In this document: in pieces, positions 35,344 to 46,931 of the stretch | Position numbering within the stretch: the stretch's first letter is position 1 | Layout: each line of letters begins with the position of its first letter | Origin: Mesodorylaimus sp. YZB2_4 | Taxonomy: Eukaryota; Nematoda; Enoplea; Dorylaimida; Dorylaimidae | Direction: 5' to 3' | Assembly: GCA_030248295.1 (NCBI GenBank) | Contig: JASANH010001553.1 | Span: forward strand, 62,001-126,000 | DNA length: 64,000 bases | The notes under the pieces: generated by a model | Told to the model about the DNA's origin: nothing | The model's input: the letters and a program-made list of their open reading frames with translations, nothing else | Database searches by the model: none | Made by a program: the position numbers and the translations under genes

Positions 35344-37227
35344 TTAGGCAGCTAAAACTGTTGGTTGCTTGTCGCGATCAACCAAATTCACGTCCATCGT
35401 ATCTCGTGATCCACCACCAAAACCGAAATTGAAGAACCCACCACCACCACCACCACTGGTCTGGTTAGTAGCTGCAGCTCGGGCCATCATTTCCGAACGA
35501 TCAGCTCTGGAAAAGAAGAAAATTAAAAGGAGGAAAAAATGACACGAACCATACTTTTTGCCAAGTGCCATCATTCCGTATAAAACGCCAGTGACGAATA
35601 TAAGTCCAGCACCGAAAAATGTCGATACTTCGATGCACATAACGATCGGAATCGGACTGACCCTAAAATAGATGAAGAATTCTTCAAATTTTCCTGCCAT
35701 CTGTAATTTAAAGTTTTGGCCAAAACACGTATTTCTGCCTACTTTTTTGGCCTGTATTCATTCCTTGCTTTGATTCTCTCTTTGGCACCCGCCACTCGCT
35801 GGAGAGTGGTTGCCATAAGCCCAACTTATCCTTGGCCCACAAAAAAGAACGGTAAAACTTACAAGCAGTATAATAATGCTTTTTGCCAATAGGGCCTGTT
35901 TTCAGAGAATTGCGATATCCTTTCGATGAAGTCCAAAAATAAGCAGCAGCACGGGGCTTCCAAGGTTACGATTAAGAATCCCAGAAGCCTAAAAAAAGTA
36001 GGAATAATCTTTCAAAAAATCGTTAGTAACGGGTGAACACGAAATCTGCGACAAAAATTGACCACGCGAATCACAAAAATCTTGGAATTTGATATTTTTG
36101 CTCTAGCGTTCGCTCGGGATCCCGGTCGGGATTGCCCCTCCCGAACCCGATCCCGATCCCGACAAAAAGTGTTCGGGATTGGGGACTGAATATTGTGGAG
36201 ATAGAATGTTTTTATTGCAACAGGGAATGGGGCTGGTGTATGGGAAACGAGCTGTAGGGGTGATAATGGCATGATCGGATGAAACTACCCCCATAAAATG
36301 CACAAGTCCTGCTTTTTCTGATGTACGATTCGCACCCATTTGGATATATGTAGTTACAGCCCGCATTCGCCAAATTACATGGTGGGCCTGCTGCAGAAGC
36401 TGGCGACATTCTGCTTGACACTGACTCAGATGGTCATGGCCACCAAAATATTTCAGAAGGGGGAATAAAGAGACCTTGGCGGATGATTGAATTGATAGAG
36501 GAGAAGGAGGGGATTTGTTTGCTAATTTGTAATTGATTCTTCGCTTGCCTGAATTTGAATGCAATGATAAATACTGCACTAAAAATTATCCAAGGAAAGG
36601 GAATCTGTGGCTTTTAATTTGCTGGCTACTCAGGGTGGGTTGTAGGTCATCTATAGCCAATGAAAAGCGCTCTGTTTACAAAATCCCGATCCTGTCCCAA
36701 TCCCGATCCCGGTCGGGATTGAGCGAGTCCCGATCCCGATACCGATCCCGGAAATAATGATCCCGAACGAACGCTATTTTGCTCTGCTTCAGAAAAAAAA
36801 ATATCGCCGAAAGGCTAGAAGTTGAAAAAAATGCATTGGATGAATCGTTTTGACAAGGCGTGGAAACAGTCATTTTTTCCCGCAATATTTTCTACGTTAG
36901 TTTAATTTAAAAAATTACATTTTAACTTACATTTGGATTAATCCCGCCGCCAAACACGAAGCGTGCAGTGTAATGCAAGCGAATAAACCCAAGGCTAGCG
37001 AAACTACAAAATTAGGGCCACATAAAATTCTGAATTCTTGGTTTGAAAAATTTTTTTCGAAAAATTTAAAAAAACTTACGTAAACCAGCTATTGTTCCGC
37101 AAGCTCTTGTACCCATTTTGAAGAATTTCGACACCCCATCGTCTGCCCGTTGCTGTGGTTGACCACCGGCGGGCGCGGAATTCGCCGTTCCAAAACTGCT
37201 AAACGTCGAACCCGACGATGGATTCAT
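35344..37227 (-). CDS. fwe: Flower, calcium-associated vesicle/membrane protein (CACFD1 family)
   Basis: Five exons on the minus strand join in phase to give 205 residues: 37227-37080, 37003-36931, 35988-35863, 35662-35555 and 35506-35344. The first ATG of exon 1 is used; the longer frame starts at a non-ATG codon. Four hydrophobic segments match the Flower family: GTIAGLLSLALGLFACITL; AAGLIQMLLGFLIVTLEAP followed by CCC; ENRPYWQKALLYC; VMCIEVSTFFGAGLIF with VTGVLYGMMALGKKADR. The C-terminus is glycine-rich (SGGGGGGFFNFGFGGGS) and unlike the short animal tails, possibly variable between isoforms. Flower is a four-pass protein of synaptic vesicles and the cell surface, linked in Drosophila to Ca2+-dependent endocytosis and cell competition. 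Intron 2 (942 nt) carries a hAT-type insertion. The gene is divergent from Twinkle. Confidence 0.93.
36104..36776. mobile_element. Non-autonomous hAT-type element in a flower intron
   Basis: Perfect 8-bp duplications TTTTGCTC flank it (36096-36103 and 36777-36784). Ends are TAGCGTTCGCTCGGGATC and, in reverse complement, TAGCGTTCGTTCGGGATC. Subterminal regions contain repeated CCCGATCCCGATCC motifs. The 673 bp include short ORFs but no transposase. Its motifs resemble the nested element at 22286-22859. Confidence 0.9.
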
Positions 37228-39308
37228 TTTCGTGAATTTTTCAGTTTTATTCACGGCTTTGGGATACGGATTTGTGAATAAAATATATTAACAATTGTAC
37301 AACACAAAGAAACTTGAAACTGAAATTTCAGATTTCGGCAAATGATTTTTCGCTTTTTCTTTTCTTTTCTGTTTTCTGTGCACTGAAACTGCCACACGTC
37401 ACCATGCAAATTACTGGTGGTCACAGCGGTAAAAATGAGGTTCAGGTTGAATAGAAAAATTATAGCTGTCAATTCGTTGTCTGATTCGGAAAAAATCATC
37501 AATTCAGTTCCGTAAAAGCAATTAAAATTCTAAGAATCGAAGTGTTTTCGAAAAAGGAAAACAGGATCCAGCATTTGATAAATATGGCCAGATTTTTTAG
37601 TCGGAGACTTCTTCCTGAGGGCATTCTTCCTGTGACCAGTTGATCGGATCACAAATGTTGGAACTTTGCATTCAACACATAAGCGAAGGCCAGCCCGTAG
37701 CCTGGCGCACTAGGCATGTGCCTAACGCCAGGTGCGCAGCTGCGAGTGTTCGACCCGCGGTCGGGTTACTCATTTTGTAACATGTATCCATTTCGCCTTC
37801 ACTACTCTTACTGCCATCGGTGATGTGGAAAAACATGAATATAAACGAATCAATGAAAAACCTGGGTCGATGAAGAATGAACTGATAGCGAATTCTGCAC
37901 CTTCTCAAAGAAGCCACCCTTTGGAAAGGGTGTGAAGAATTAGCATTTGGGGGCTACTTGATGAGACCCAGCATAATAAAGACTGTTTCCTGTTCTTCGT
38001 AGATTGCAAAATATAAATTTCCCGCTTGAAGCCGCTTATGACAATTTGGCATGGATGAAAAGGTCCCCACTTTCGAGCTTGTGGGCTAGTTGTATTGAGA
38101 AATTTTTTTGGCAGTTTCCCTCAGTGTGGGTTATTGGCTTTCTTTTCAGAAGTTGTTGCTATCCTGTGAGCTTTCTGTGAGAAGAGAGGGACGCGCACAA
38201 GCTTTGAAGTGAGGAGCTTTTCACTTATGTAAAAATGTCTCAAGCGGTCTTGGAGCGAGAAATTCAAATTTCACGTTGTATATTCAAGAAGTGGCCATTG
38301 CAGCTCTCTCAGTCCCGCAAACTGCCCCCGCACTGATTAGGACTCCAACATGTCCTTACATATAGCGGCAACAAAACAAACTTAGTTCTGACTTTCTTTT
38401 TGAAAAACTCAATCGACTCAAACGAGGGGGAGGAGAGCGTTCTTGCTTCCACTGTCTTTATAGTGAAACATAAAGCAGGCCGGCAGTGAAGCAGCCTGCA
38501 CGGGCCAGTACAGGCTTTTTATCCTTCACTTTTTCAAGGGCGTATAGGGTGCTGTGAAGAAAGATACGGCGAAACTCAATTTTACCAAGTTGCTTTCCCT
38601 GCCGCGGGCACGCAAGCAAAAAAGGAGGTATAGTTTTTGCTGAGCTTGAAATGTTCACGCTTCACGTGTTTGACAAGATAAGCGAAAACAACTAAAGTGC
38701 AGTATCGGCCGAGCAGCAGAGATCAAATGCCAGGCTACGCGACTGCTCAATTGATGTAAGCAGTCGCGCGCGAAATTCAAATAATTTAAATTTTTGTTGA
38801 ACTTATTACCATGAAGTTCACAAAGTTATTTTTCGAGAATACGAGATTTTTATTTCATTGGCGTTTACAAAACTAGCCAGCGTGATATTTCTTCGAATCG
38901 ACTGCTTCCCGCCTGTGTTTCTTCTGACGCCTTTCAAATCAGTGCAATAGTGTATTCTTTAGACTTGACTCGACAGACTAGGAAGTGGTGTGAGCGAGGC
39001 GGGGAGTCCACCACACCTCGCTCATACTGCCTTCGAAAACATGCAATTCCCCCCCCCCCCCTCAAAGTACATTCTTGGCATTCCATGCTACTTTTTCTTC
39101 CAAAATTGTTTCCTCCGCGAATAAAAAGTAAGCGTTTCCGGCCATTTAAATTTCAAGATGAAAAATACTCGCGATTACGGTTCAGTTGGCCCACTTGGTT
39201 TCCGCCCCCTTCGAAGTATTTGGCAGGAGTTCCTCGAATGGTCGATCACTGGCTTATTCGAAGAAGTGGACGGTTGGTCGGCTCTTGGTAGCTCTGTAAA
39301 TATCTCAG
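37228..39308. other. Divergent spacer between flower and Twinkle
   Basis: This 2.1-kb region should hold both promoters. It contains a tRNA-like SINE fragment (37700-37790), a poly-C tract near 39051, and a short ATG-initiated ORF at 39158-39316 (MKNTRDYGSVGPLGFRPLRS...), 52 codons. That ORF could be an upstream Twinkle exon or an uORF; no donor joins it cleanly. Confidence 0.45.
37700..37790 (+). repeat. tRNA-like SINE C fragment
   Basis: Contains GCCTGGCGCACTAGGCATGT and the box-B-like GTGTTCGACCCGCGG, as in the copy at 11975-12125, followed by the shared pattern TTTTGTAACATG. Both ends are vague. Confidence 0.55.
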
Positions 39309-42300
39309 GCACATGACCAAAAAAGACTGACAGAGGAAACCGATGAACGCTCGACCAATTGGATCGCTCAGGTAACCTTAAACTTTCTAAATGACGTAAG
39401 TTTTCTGTGCTGAGAAATTAAGCGTGAAATAGTTTTCTATAAAACACAAAATTTTTCCTCAAAACCATGTCTTGCATTGATGGCATCTGCAATCTTTTTC
39501 GATGGTAGTGCGTTTGATAATGTATCACAAGGTCGGGAAGCTTTGAATAAGACTCGTTCAGTGCCTGGGTCAAAACATCCAGTTTTACCAAATGATGAGG
39601 CCCTGGTTTCTGATCTGCCCAGCGACCCGACTTCTTGCGAATCTGTGACAAATCGCATTGATAATCAGTATTATCATCGCAAATCGCACAATCGTATGGA
39701 TAAGCTGCCTGATCTTGCCAGTCTGCCCAAGTACTCAGGCCACTCATCGGGCATCCCTTTGTCTACTAGTACCAGTCGCAAGTATCGACCAGGTGCCTAT
39801 GTTGAATCGTACAGGCGTTCGCATTCGAATAATCAATACCGACAAAGACCAGAAAATTTGCCGCGACAACAACAAATTTATTCGTCACAAGAGTTCCCCA
39901 TGTTGGGGAGCGGAAGCGGAAGCGGGGCGTCCAGTCTGCCGCTGATTAATGGGGGCCATAATCAACGCACTGCCGGAGTCCAAAATGGCGAAACTGCGTC
40001 GCCTGAACAGTAAGTGAACAAAAATAAGCTGGCTTATCCTCTTTCGGTCTTCTGTTGGCTGTGCGCCTGACCTCACGGCTAACGGAAGAATGAAACAGAA
40101 AACGATCCGGGTTTAGGGTTTTTTCCTCAGCTAGATGAGGATGTGCTCTGGACTGTGAGGCCTGTCATCTCCCTGACTTTTGCTGCAATATCCATGCTCT
40201 ACATTCATTGAATGTGAGCACGGCTAATAAGAACACAAAGGACCCAATGCTATTAAGTGCCGGGGTTGTTTTCCTGGTACCTACACAAGTGTACTACTAT
40301 CCATTGGCCTGGTGATGGTGATCTCAGGCTATGCAAATTCCAACCCTAATCAGCCTGTTTAGACTCTCCGTATTTGGCGACGACGTAACTGCTCGTCTGG
40401 TCCAACGCGAGAGGGAGGAGTTGGGCAGACTAGAGATGGCCGAACTATTCGATCGAGCCGAGCCCATCATTCGCATTCCGTTGTCACGAATGACAAAACT
40501 GAAACAGCTGCTGAATCTGAAGGTAACGACAGAGTTCGAACCACAGTCCAAGCAATTGTTTTTCATATCATCTTTACTCAATGTTTTGTGCTTTCAGCCC
40601 ATTTCTGAAACAACTTTCCAACGCTATGGTGTGTGCGCATTGCCCACATTAGATGGCCTTATGTTTCCTCGATATAGTCAAACACAAAGTATTGAAGGCG
40701 ATAGTCTGCGCCCGACTGGTGTCAAGATTTATCGCTTGATTGAAAACACTGACGGCATGACAACAGCTGCTGAAGAAATCTTACCCCATGCCAGCACGTT
40801 CAATGGGATCTTCGGTTACCACTTGGTCAAACCGACTGATGAGGAAGTCATTGTGGTCGATAATGAACTCGATGCCATGGCCATCAACCAGGCCACTGGT
40901 CTGGTCACGCTATCTTTGCCAGATGGAACCGGACCACTGAGCATTGATGTAAGAGTTCAATTTCTCACGCTCTGATTGGCTGAAACGCAATAAGCCACGC
41001 CCCTTTGCGCACACTCGCTAATTCTCACCTGCTAAAAATTAATTCTCACATGTTGAAAATCTTGTAATTTGTGTAATTTTGGCATCTCCGCTCGCTTTCT
41101 TTGTGCGCTACTAGCCCTCGCCAGTCTAAATAGAGAGCGTGTCTTTTTCAATCCTTTCCAGTCATAACTCCAGAAAATTCACTTTTTTTAGATGCTCCCA
41201 TTTCTGGAAGACTTTCTCAAAGTAACAGTTTGGGTCCCTGACGAGAAGTACAGCCGAGCAAAGGCCTACGTCCGTCGTTTGGTGGCTAAGCGCTGCTTCC
41301 TGGTCAGTCCTCGTCGTGGTCGCCCCTTGGATTTGATATCGAAACGCGGCGGGGCTGAGGAAGTCCGGAAAGTTCTGAGGCAAGTTTCCGAGGCCCTGAC
41401 CAAGGATGTGGACACGTTCGCCTCCCTCAGAGATACTGTCAGAGATGAAATTTTCGGTACTGGGGCATCGTCAGGAATTGCGCAGGTAGGAATTAGGTCA
41501 GATCACAGAATCCGTTTCTGATTGCCACATTTTTTCAGTGGAAGCGATTTTCTTTGTTGAATCAATTCTTTCGTGGATTTCGACTGGGCGAGCTAACTTT
41601 AATCACTGGACCCACTGGATGCGGCAAGACAACTTTCCTGAGCGAGTATTCATTGGACTTGTGCGATCAGAATGTAAGTTTGTGATTAGTATCGATCAGA
41701 CCAAGAACATTTTAGAAAGCGTCATGAAATTTAGTAGTTTGTGGCAGCAGTGGCATAAAATATTTCATTTTTTAAATTCTGCTTCGAAGCATTTATTGAA
41801 ACTGCGATCGATCGATCTAAAATCGGTTTCGATTTTCAGGTGAACACATTGTGGTGTAGTTTCGAAATTGCCAACTCGCGTCTGGTGGCGATGATGGTCC
41901 AGCAATATGGAAGGTATGGTGAGCTATCGAAAACGAAAGGGGAGGTTGGTGGTATGAAAATTGGGTGAGCCTCTGACGAAGGTCACGGAATACATGGCTA
42001 CAAGATTGGCTTCATTGCAGAAAGGACGTAACAAAAGATCAAACAAGTGGGAGCTTCGATTTCTGGTATGAAAAATTGATGCAGCTACCCATGTATTTTA
42101 CAAAATTTCGAGGAGCAACTAAAGTGAAGGCTGTGGCTGATGTGAGTGTTACACTGAAAGGAGCCAAAGACATCCATCCATCATCTTTGATGTTTGAAAG
42201 CGTTTCCCGCTTAAATTTTTGAGTAAAACTTGCTTCCTCAGACCTCACTTAGGGCACTGGGTGTTGGAAGAAGTTTAGGCGGGAAATGCATTTCAGATGG

Positions 42301-44365
42301 ATTTCCCCGTCTGCAGTATGGATAGCATATGTTTGCAGCCTGCTAGCATTTAACCTGAGGAATATGACTCATTTTTAGGCCATCGACTACCACGTGGCCG
42401 CCCAGAACGTGCAGCACGTGATCATCGATAACCTGCAGTTCATGTTGGGCAACGCGGCATACACAGACGAGCAAAATGTTTTGGCTCAGGATCATATTTT
42501 TAGCGAATTTCGACGTTTAGCCACCAACAAGAACATTCATATAACCATTGTTGTCCATCCTCGAAAAGTATGACACTTTATCAGACCAGTAGGCTTCTCT
42601 AGCTTCAATTAGTTCCACCGAGAATAGTCAAGAGATTATGGCTGGATAATTGGGACTCTCATTCTATGTCATATATTTCTGACCCAATACTGTTACGCAC
42701 CGATTGCTCCCATCACCATCAATTGACTGTGGGGTTTTCCTGTTAGCCGTGCGTTCCACATTATCAACACCAACAAAGGCGAAACTTGGTCTTATCAGTT
42801 ATCAGGCAGTGATATCACTTGAGTTGACAAGCATTGGGGGTTTGAAGCAGATACAGTAAAAATGCACGGCTAACAGAAGAACATAAACTCAATTCAGATG
42901 CAACAACAGTCTGTGCACTGTCTCTGCTCCTCTGCGACTGCCAAGGGTCGACCGTGCCACCGTACCGAGGGGGGGGTGGTACGGGTACGGCACTGAAAAA
43001 AAGCTGTTACGGCCGTACCGATAATATTTTATGCGTAATTTAACGCTCGCGTACATTCAGTCACTTCAAAGCGGCAAATTTTTATTAAAAGTAAATGAAT
43101 CTACCAGCTGTTGGTTTATAGTCCCTGACTTGATAGATAACCGATCACAAAAGTGGCCAAAATTTCAAGCATTTACTCGCAGAGCATCTTTTTTCATAAT
43201 CCGGATGCTAGGCTGACTTTGGGGCTGTGATCCGTCCTAGTGCTGCTGAAAATGCTGCTTTCTTGAACTGAAATGCGGTCATTCATGGAGTCGCTGCTGC
43301 TGCATGAGGCGCCTGCCATGCTACTTTCGTACATGAAAGACTAAATTCATTGCCTTCAATTTTTCGAGCCGCTTGTTAGGGAACCCACTGTTGATCAAAT
43401 TTCAACACATGTTTTCTACAATGTTCTCTCATCCATCCTATTCAAAAATTTTGTTGGCATCTTTGAGCAAGACATCGAAACAGGAGGCTACTGGATCTAC
43501 TACAGTGAGCATGGTCGCGGCACAGATTTGTACCATGGTCTCATATCATTGGAGTTGTAGATCATGAGTTTAAAGACCCTTCTGTAGGTACAGCAGCATG
43601 GTAGAGCCAAGGGATTTCTGGTAATCTAAGATATCAAAGGAGTGGAGACCTCCTTGAAGTCAAGGACCTTGGGCTCTTATCCATACTTCATTGCTGTTCT
43701 TGGTTACAGTACTAAATCTAAGCCCGACGATGATCAAACTGTTCACAGCGAAGGAGTAGATGAATGTGATAGGCATAACAATTTTGGAATGCACACCAGA
43801 GGTGGAAAGCCTTTGCTTTTAAAATATCTATAAAACCTTTGTAAAAAAATTTTCAAATTTTTTTGGCTGCGAAGACGGAGTTTTTTATTAGTAAGGTACG
43901 GTACGGTACGGCGAGGCCGGTACGGTACGGCCGTACCAGGCCCCAGGTACGCGTACGGTACGGGTATGGTCAAAAAAGTCGGTAGGTCGACCCTTGGCGA
44001 CTGCCGGTAGGAGGCTAATTTATAAAAAAAGAGCAAATACCAATTCGCATCCCTCGTAAACTTTTAGGACGAAGATGAGCGTGATTTGACCCCCAGTTCG
44101 ATGCAATGCGGCTTAAAAGCGTCGCAAGAAGCTGATAATGTCCTGATAATACAGACTAGATTTCATCGACTTCCCGAACCTTATCACGACAAATACCTGC
44201 AGGTAGGCGCCATTTTTCATTTTGCTTATGTTTTATAACCGAATCCACTTTTTATAGATCTGGAAAAATCGATTTTTTGGTGATTTACATTTGGGAAATC
44301 GTTTACATTTGAGTTTTGACTCTCATACCAAATGCCATAATTTGACCTGGCGAAAAAAGAAGTGA
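39309..44365 (+). CDS. TWNK: Twinkle, mitochondrial replicative DNA helicase
   Basis: Nine exons are secure: 40363-40522, 40598-40948, 41192-41485, 41539-41673, 41840-41913, 42021-42141, 42379-42567, 44068-44202 and 44258-44365. They encode primase-like segments ([35 protein letters not shown]), the helicase Walker [12 protein letters not shown] in a [13 protein letters not shown] context, [15 protein letters not shown], the Walker B strand [12 protein letters not shown], the motif [11 protein letters not shown], and [13 protein letters not shown]. Twinkle is the hexameric 5'-3' helicase of animal mtDNA replication. Two upstream exons, 39309-39371 and 39423-40009, are phase-compatible and would bring the protein to about 738 residues, near the family's usual length. 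They are polar and low-complexity (with GSGSGSG) and I cannot match them to the known N-terminus, so they are tentative. The true start and any targeting peptide are not found. The 1.5-kb intron before 44068 carries a hAT-type element. The last two exons are partly duplicated at about 60 kb. Confidence 0.9.
42942..43996. mobile_element. Non-autonomous hAT-type element in a Twinkle intron
   Basis: Perfect 8-bp duplications GCGACTGC flank it (42934-42941 and 43997-44004). It starts CAAGGGTCGACC and ends GGTCGACCCTTG. Subterminal parts are packed with GGTACGGTACGG / CCGTACC motifs in both orientations, as hAT subterminal repeats often are. The interior (about 43050-43860) has no recognisable transposase. 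Confidence 0.9.
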
Positions 44366-45109
44366 CGAATAAGGGTGATAAGCAATACCCATGATGAATA
44401 ACCGATCAATATCTTATAAATGCACTTCCACTGATTCAGTGCACAGGATTTCGTATTTTTGAAAAAACCTTAGCCTGTATCTACTATTTACTGCACATGT
44501 GCCTGACTGGGTGGACCATGCTCCACCATATTTCTAACCAGTCTCGTGTTATCAAATAGACTAGCTCGCTCGGTGCGTTTATGTATTCTGGCCGTACCTC
44601 CCTCCAGTCACACCAGCCACGTAACATAGGCAAGCAATCGCCGAGTTTCCTAAACTATATTTTACCCACTATCAAGAACAAGTTCCCTTAACACTAAAAT
44701 GCATGACGCATGCGCTGCAGTCCAGTGAAGCATGGCTACATAAAGATACAGTTTTAAAATGCTCTGTATGTGCAACTCGTGAAGCACCAAAACTAACCCA
44801 AGTACATATGGTTGGTCCGGGCCTAATTGCAGGATAACAGGGAAAGGGGGAGCAACGAAAGAGGGTCGAGTTTCTATTTCTAAGAATTCTCCCAACGTTC
44901 ATTTCTGAGGCCAGGACGGGCGTTTGATGAATATAATGTAGATCAGACCCAACAGCTGACTCATTTTCAAAGGGGTATTGACAGGAAAAACAAAAGCCCA
45001 CATTCTTAAAGAACGTCACTAGATTAGCTTTTCACCGTATAAGACGAGCTTCAACTTTCTTTATACGGAGAAAAGAGATAAAAAATTTAAATTTTAAAAT
45101 CCCGCCAAA

Positions 45110-45245
45110 AAACCAAAGCCGCTCGCAGGCAAGCTCGGAGCGCGGGCGTACATCATATGCTGGCCGCGAGTCGAACACTCGCCTGTAACTGCGCTAGCGT
45201 GCGAGGCAGACGCCCACCTAACCCACCAGGCCACGGGCCCAGGGC
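45110..45245 (-). repeat. tRNA-like SINE C, reversed
   Basis: The reverse complement has GGCCCGTGGCCTGGTGGGTT, GGGCGTCTGCCTCGCACGCT and GTGTTCGACTCGCGGCCAGC, i.e. box A, anticodon-arm-like and box B blocks in tRNA order. It matches 11975-12125. Confidence 0.65.
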
Positions 45246-46530
45246 ACCAGGTCGGTCTCGTGGTCTGGCTGTCCACCGAATTGACTACGATCACACATAT
45301 CTGGAAATTCTCAGCCTAAAGTGCATGTGATTGTGCGTACCTAACTTATTTCCAGCCAGTCTTGCTGGTTCTTCCAGCCGCCTTACATGACGCCCAGGCC
45401 AGCGGTAGCCAGAAGCGAAATCTAGCTCCAATGTACCAGTAGGATCCTTCATAGCCAAGGGTCGCCTCTCTTTCACATGATATTCGTCACATAGAGTCTA
45501 CTCCAGTTTATGTCAAGCTATTGTGATTTTATACTTAAATACTTCACAGATAAGAACTTCCGCCTAGATTACGTTTTTGTGATATCGTTTCATCTTTGTT
45601 TCGTATTTTTGAGTGCTTCTTCTGTAACCACTCTCATTGGAGCGAAGAACAAAACCATTTCATTTTCGCTGGTTTTGGTCTTTCCTTGCTTGCGATTCCT
45701 TTTTTCCTTTCCTATTGCTCGGCTGCAAAATTTCGAGACGAAGTCGTTGTGATGCAAGCGGCCGCACACAGAGCCTGCCTGCGAGCAGCTTCGGTTTTTG
45801 GCGGGATTTTCAAATGTAAACTTCTGATTACGGTTTTGTCTTTTGAACAACGCTGTGGCATCTATCATATACTAATATCTAGTGACGTTCTTGCGCGAAT
45901 ATGGCCTATTTTTATGTATAAATAACCCTTTAAAAAATCTTGTAACCACTTTATTTAGATTTGTTCTCTTAATATTTTGTGTCGCGAGGAAAGAACTGAC
46001 TTGATTTCGAAGGCTGAAAGCAAAAAAAATTTTTTAAGATTTTGTTCTGCACCCGTATTATCTAAAATTTTAGTAATGGCGTTTTTGCATCATAGCTCTT
46101 CCTCCGTGAGGAATCAGGTCGCCGATGCTCTTAGGATACGAGCAGGGAATGCGCCAAAGTAGGCTTGAAAAGGTCAGATCCCAAAGCTTCTCTTCGCCGT
46201 TTGGAGCCAATTCCAATTAGCCATCGGAAAGCACACCCGGCGCCAACTCTGTGACGCCTTTAACCTGATAACCACATCGTCTAATTAGCTTGGCAGTCGT
46301 GTGAGTCGCCACCCCTTCCTCAGTGAAAATGGACAGCGAGCGACGGCAGAGGCGTTCTCTTAAAAGCAAAATACGGGAAGACTCAGCTTACGGGTATTCT
46401 ACCAAATGTAACCGTTGTAAAATATTTTGAGCGTCAGATAAACTCTCGAAACAGGTTATTTTCCATGGGCGACAAACATCGTCAAGAAAATAGGGCAGCG
46501 CTGTTTTTGAGCATTCTTTATCGAAGTGTC

Positions 46531-46931
46531 CTCCGCTTATTGCTTCAGCGCTAGAGTCAACTTCTCAGAAGGAATCGCAAGTCAGTGTAATGTTGACGCC
46601 TTTTCTCCTTTTCCAGTTGGACGTGGAAAGGAGTCGGAAATCGGGTTACTGCTGCACCAATCCGGGCATGGCTCTTGGCCACTCACTAGGGCTCCTCCTC
46701 AGGAAAATGATCTCACTAGCGAACTACAATTAAGACAGAACGTTAGAGGATGCGCAAGCTTCCTGGCGCCTGGTACGGAGAAGCAGTAAGTAGTAGTTAG
46801 GTCTACGTTTGACATCATATTGATGGGTCGAACGGTCCTCAAACTCACGTAAGGAGGCGTGGCCGACAAAACGACAATACGTGTTGGCCAACTCGACGAT
46901 TCTGGCATATTCATAGATGGTATAGAATATA
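46531..46931 (+). repeat. Dispersed 400-bp repeat, copy 1
   Basis: It shares with 63399-63797, in the same order and strand: GCTTATTGCTTCAGCGCT, TCCTCAGGAA, GCGAACTACAA, AAGCTTCCTGG, GCCTGGTACGG-GAAGCAGT, AAGGAGGC-TGG-CGACAAAA and CGACGATTCTGGCA. No coding capacity is obvious. The family is unclassified. Confidence 0.7.

Noticed and set aside
39158-39316. 52-codon ATG ORF as Twinkle exon 1
   Set aside because: It precedes the first phase-compatible exon by no usable intron (only 10-20 nt), so it cannot be joined as read; kept only as a note in the spacer entry.
39418-39747. 109-codon minus-strand ORF
   Set aside because: It overlaps the plus-strand exon 39423-40009, which is longer and phase-compatible with flanking exons; the antisense frame has no supporting joins.
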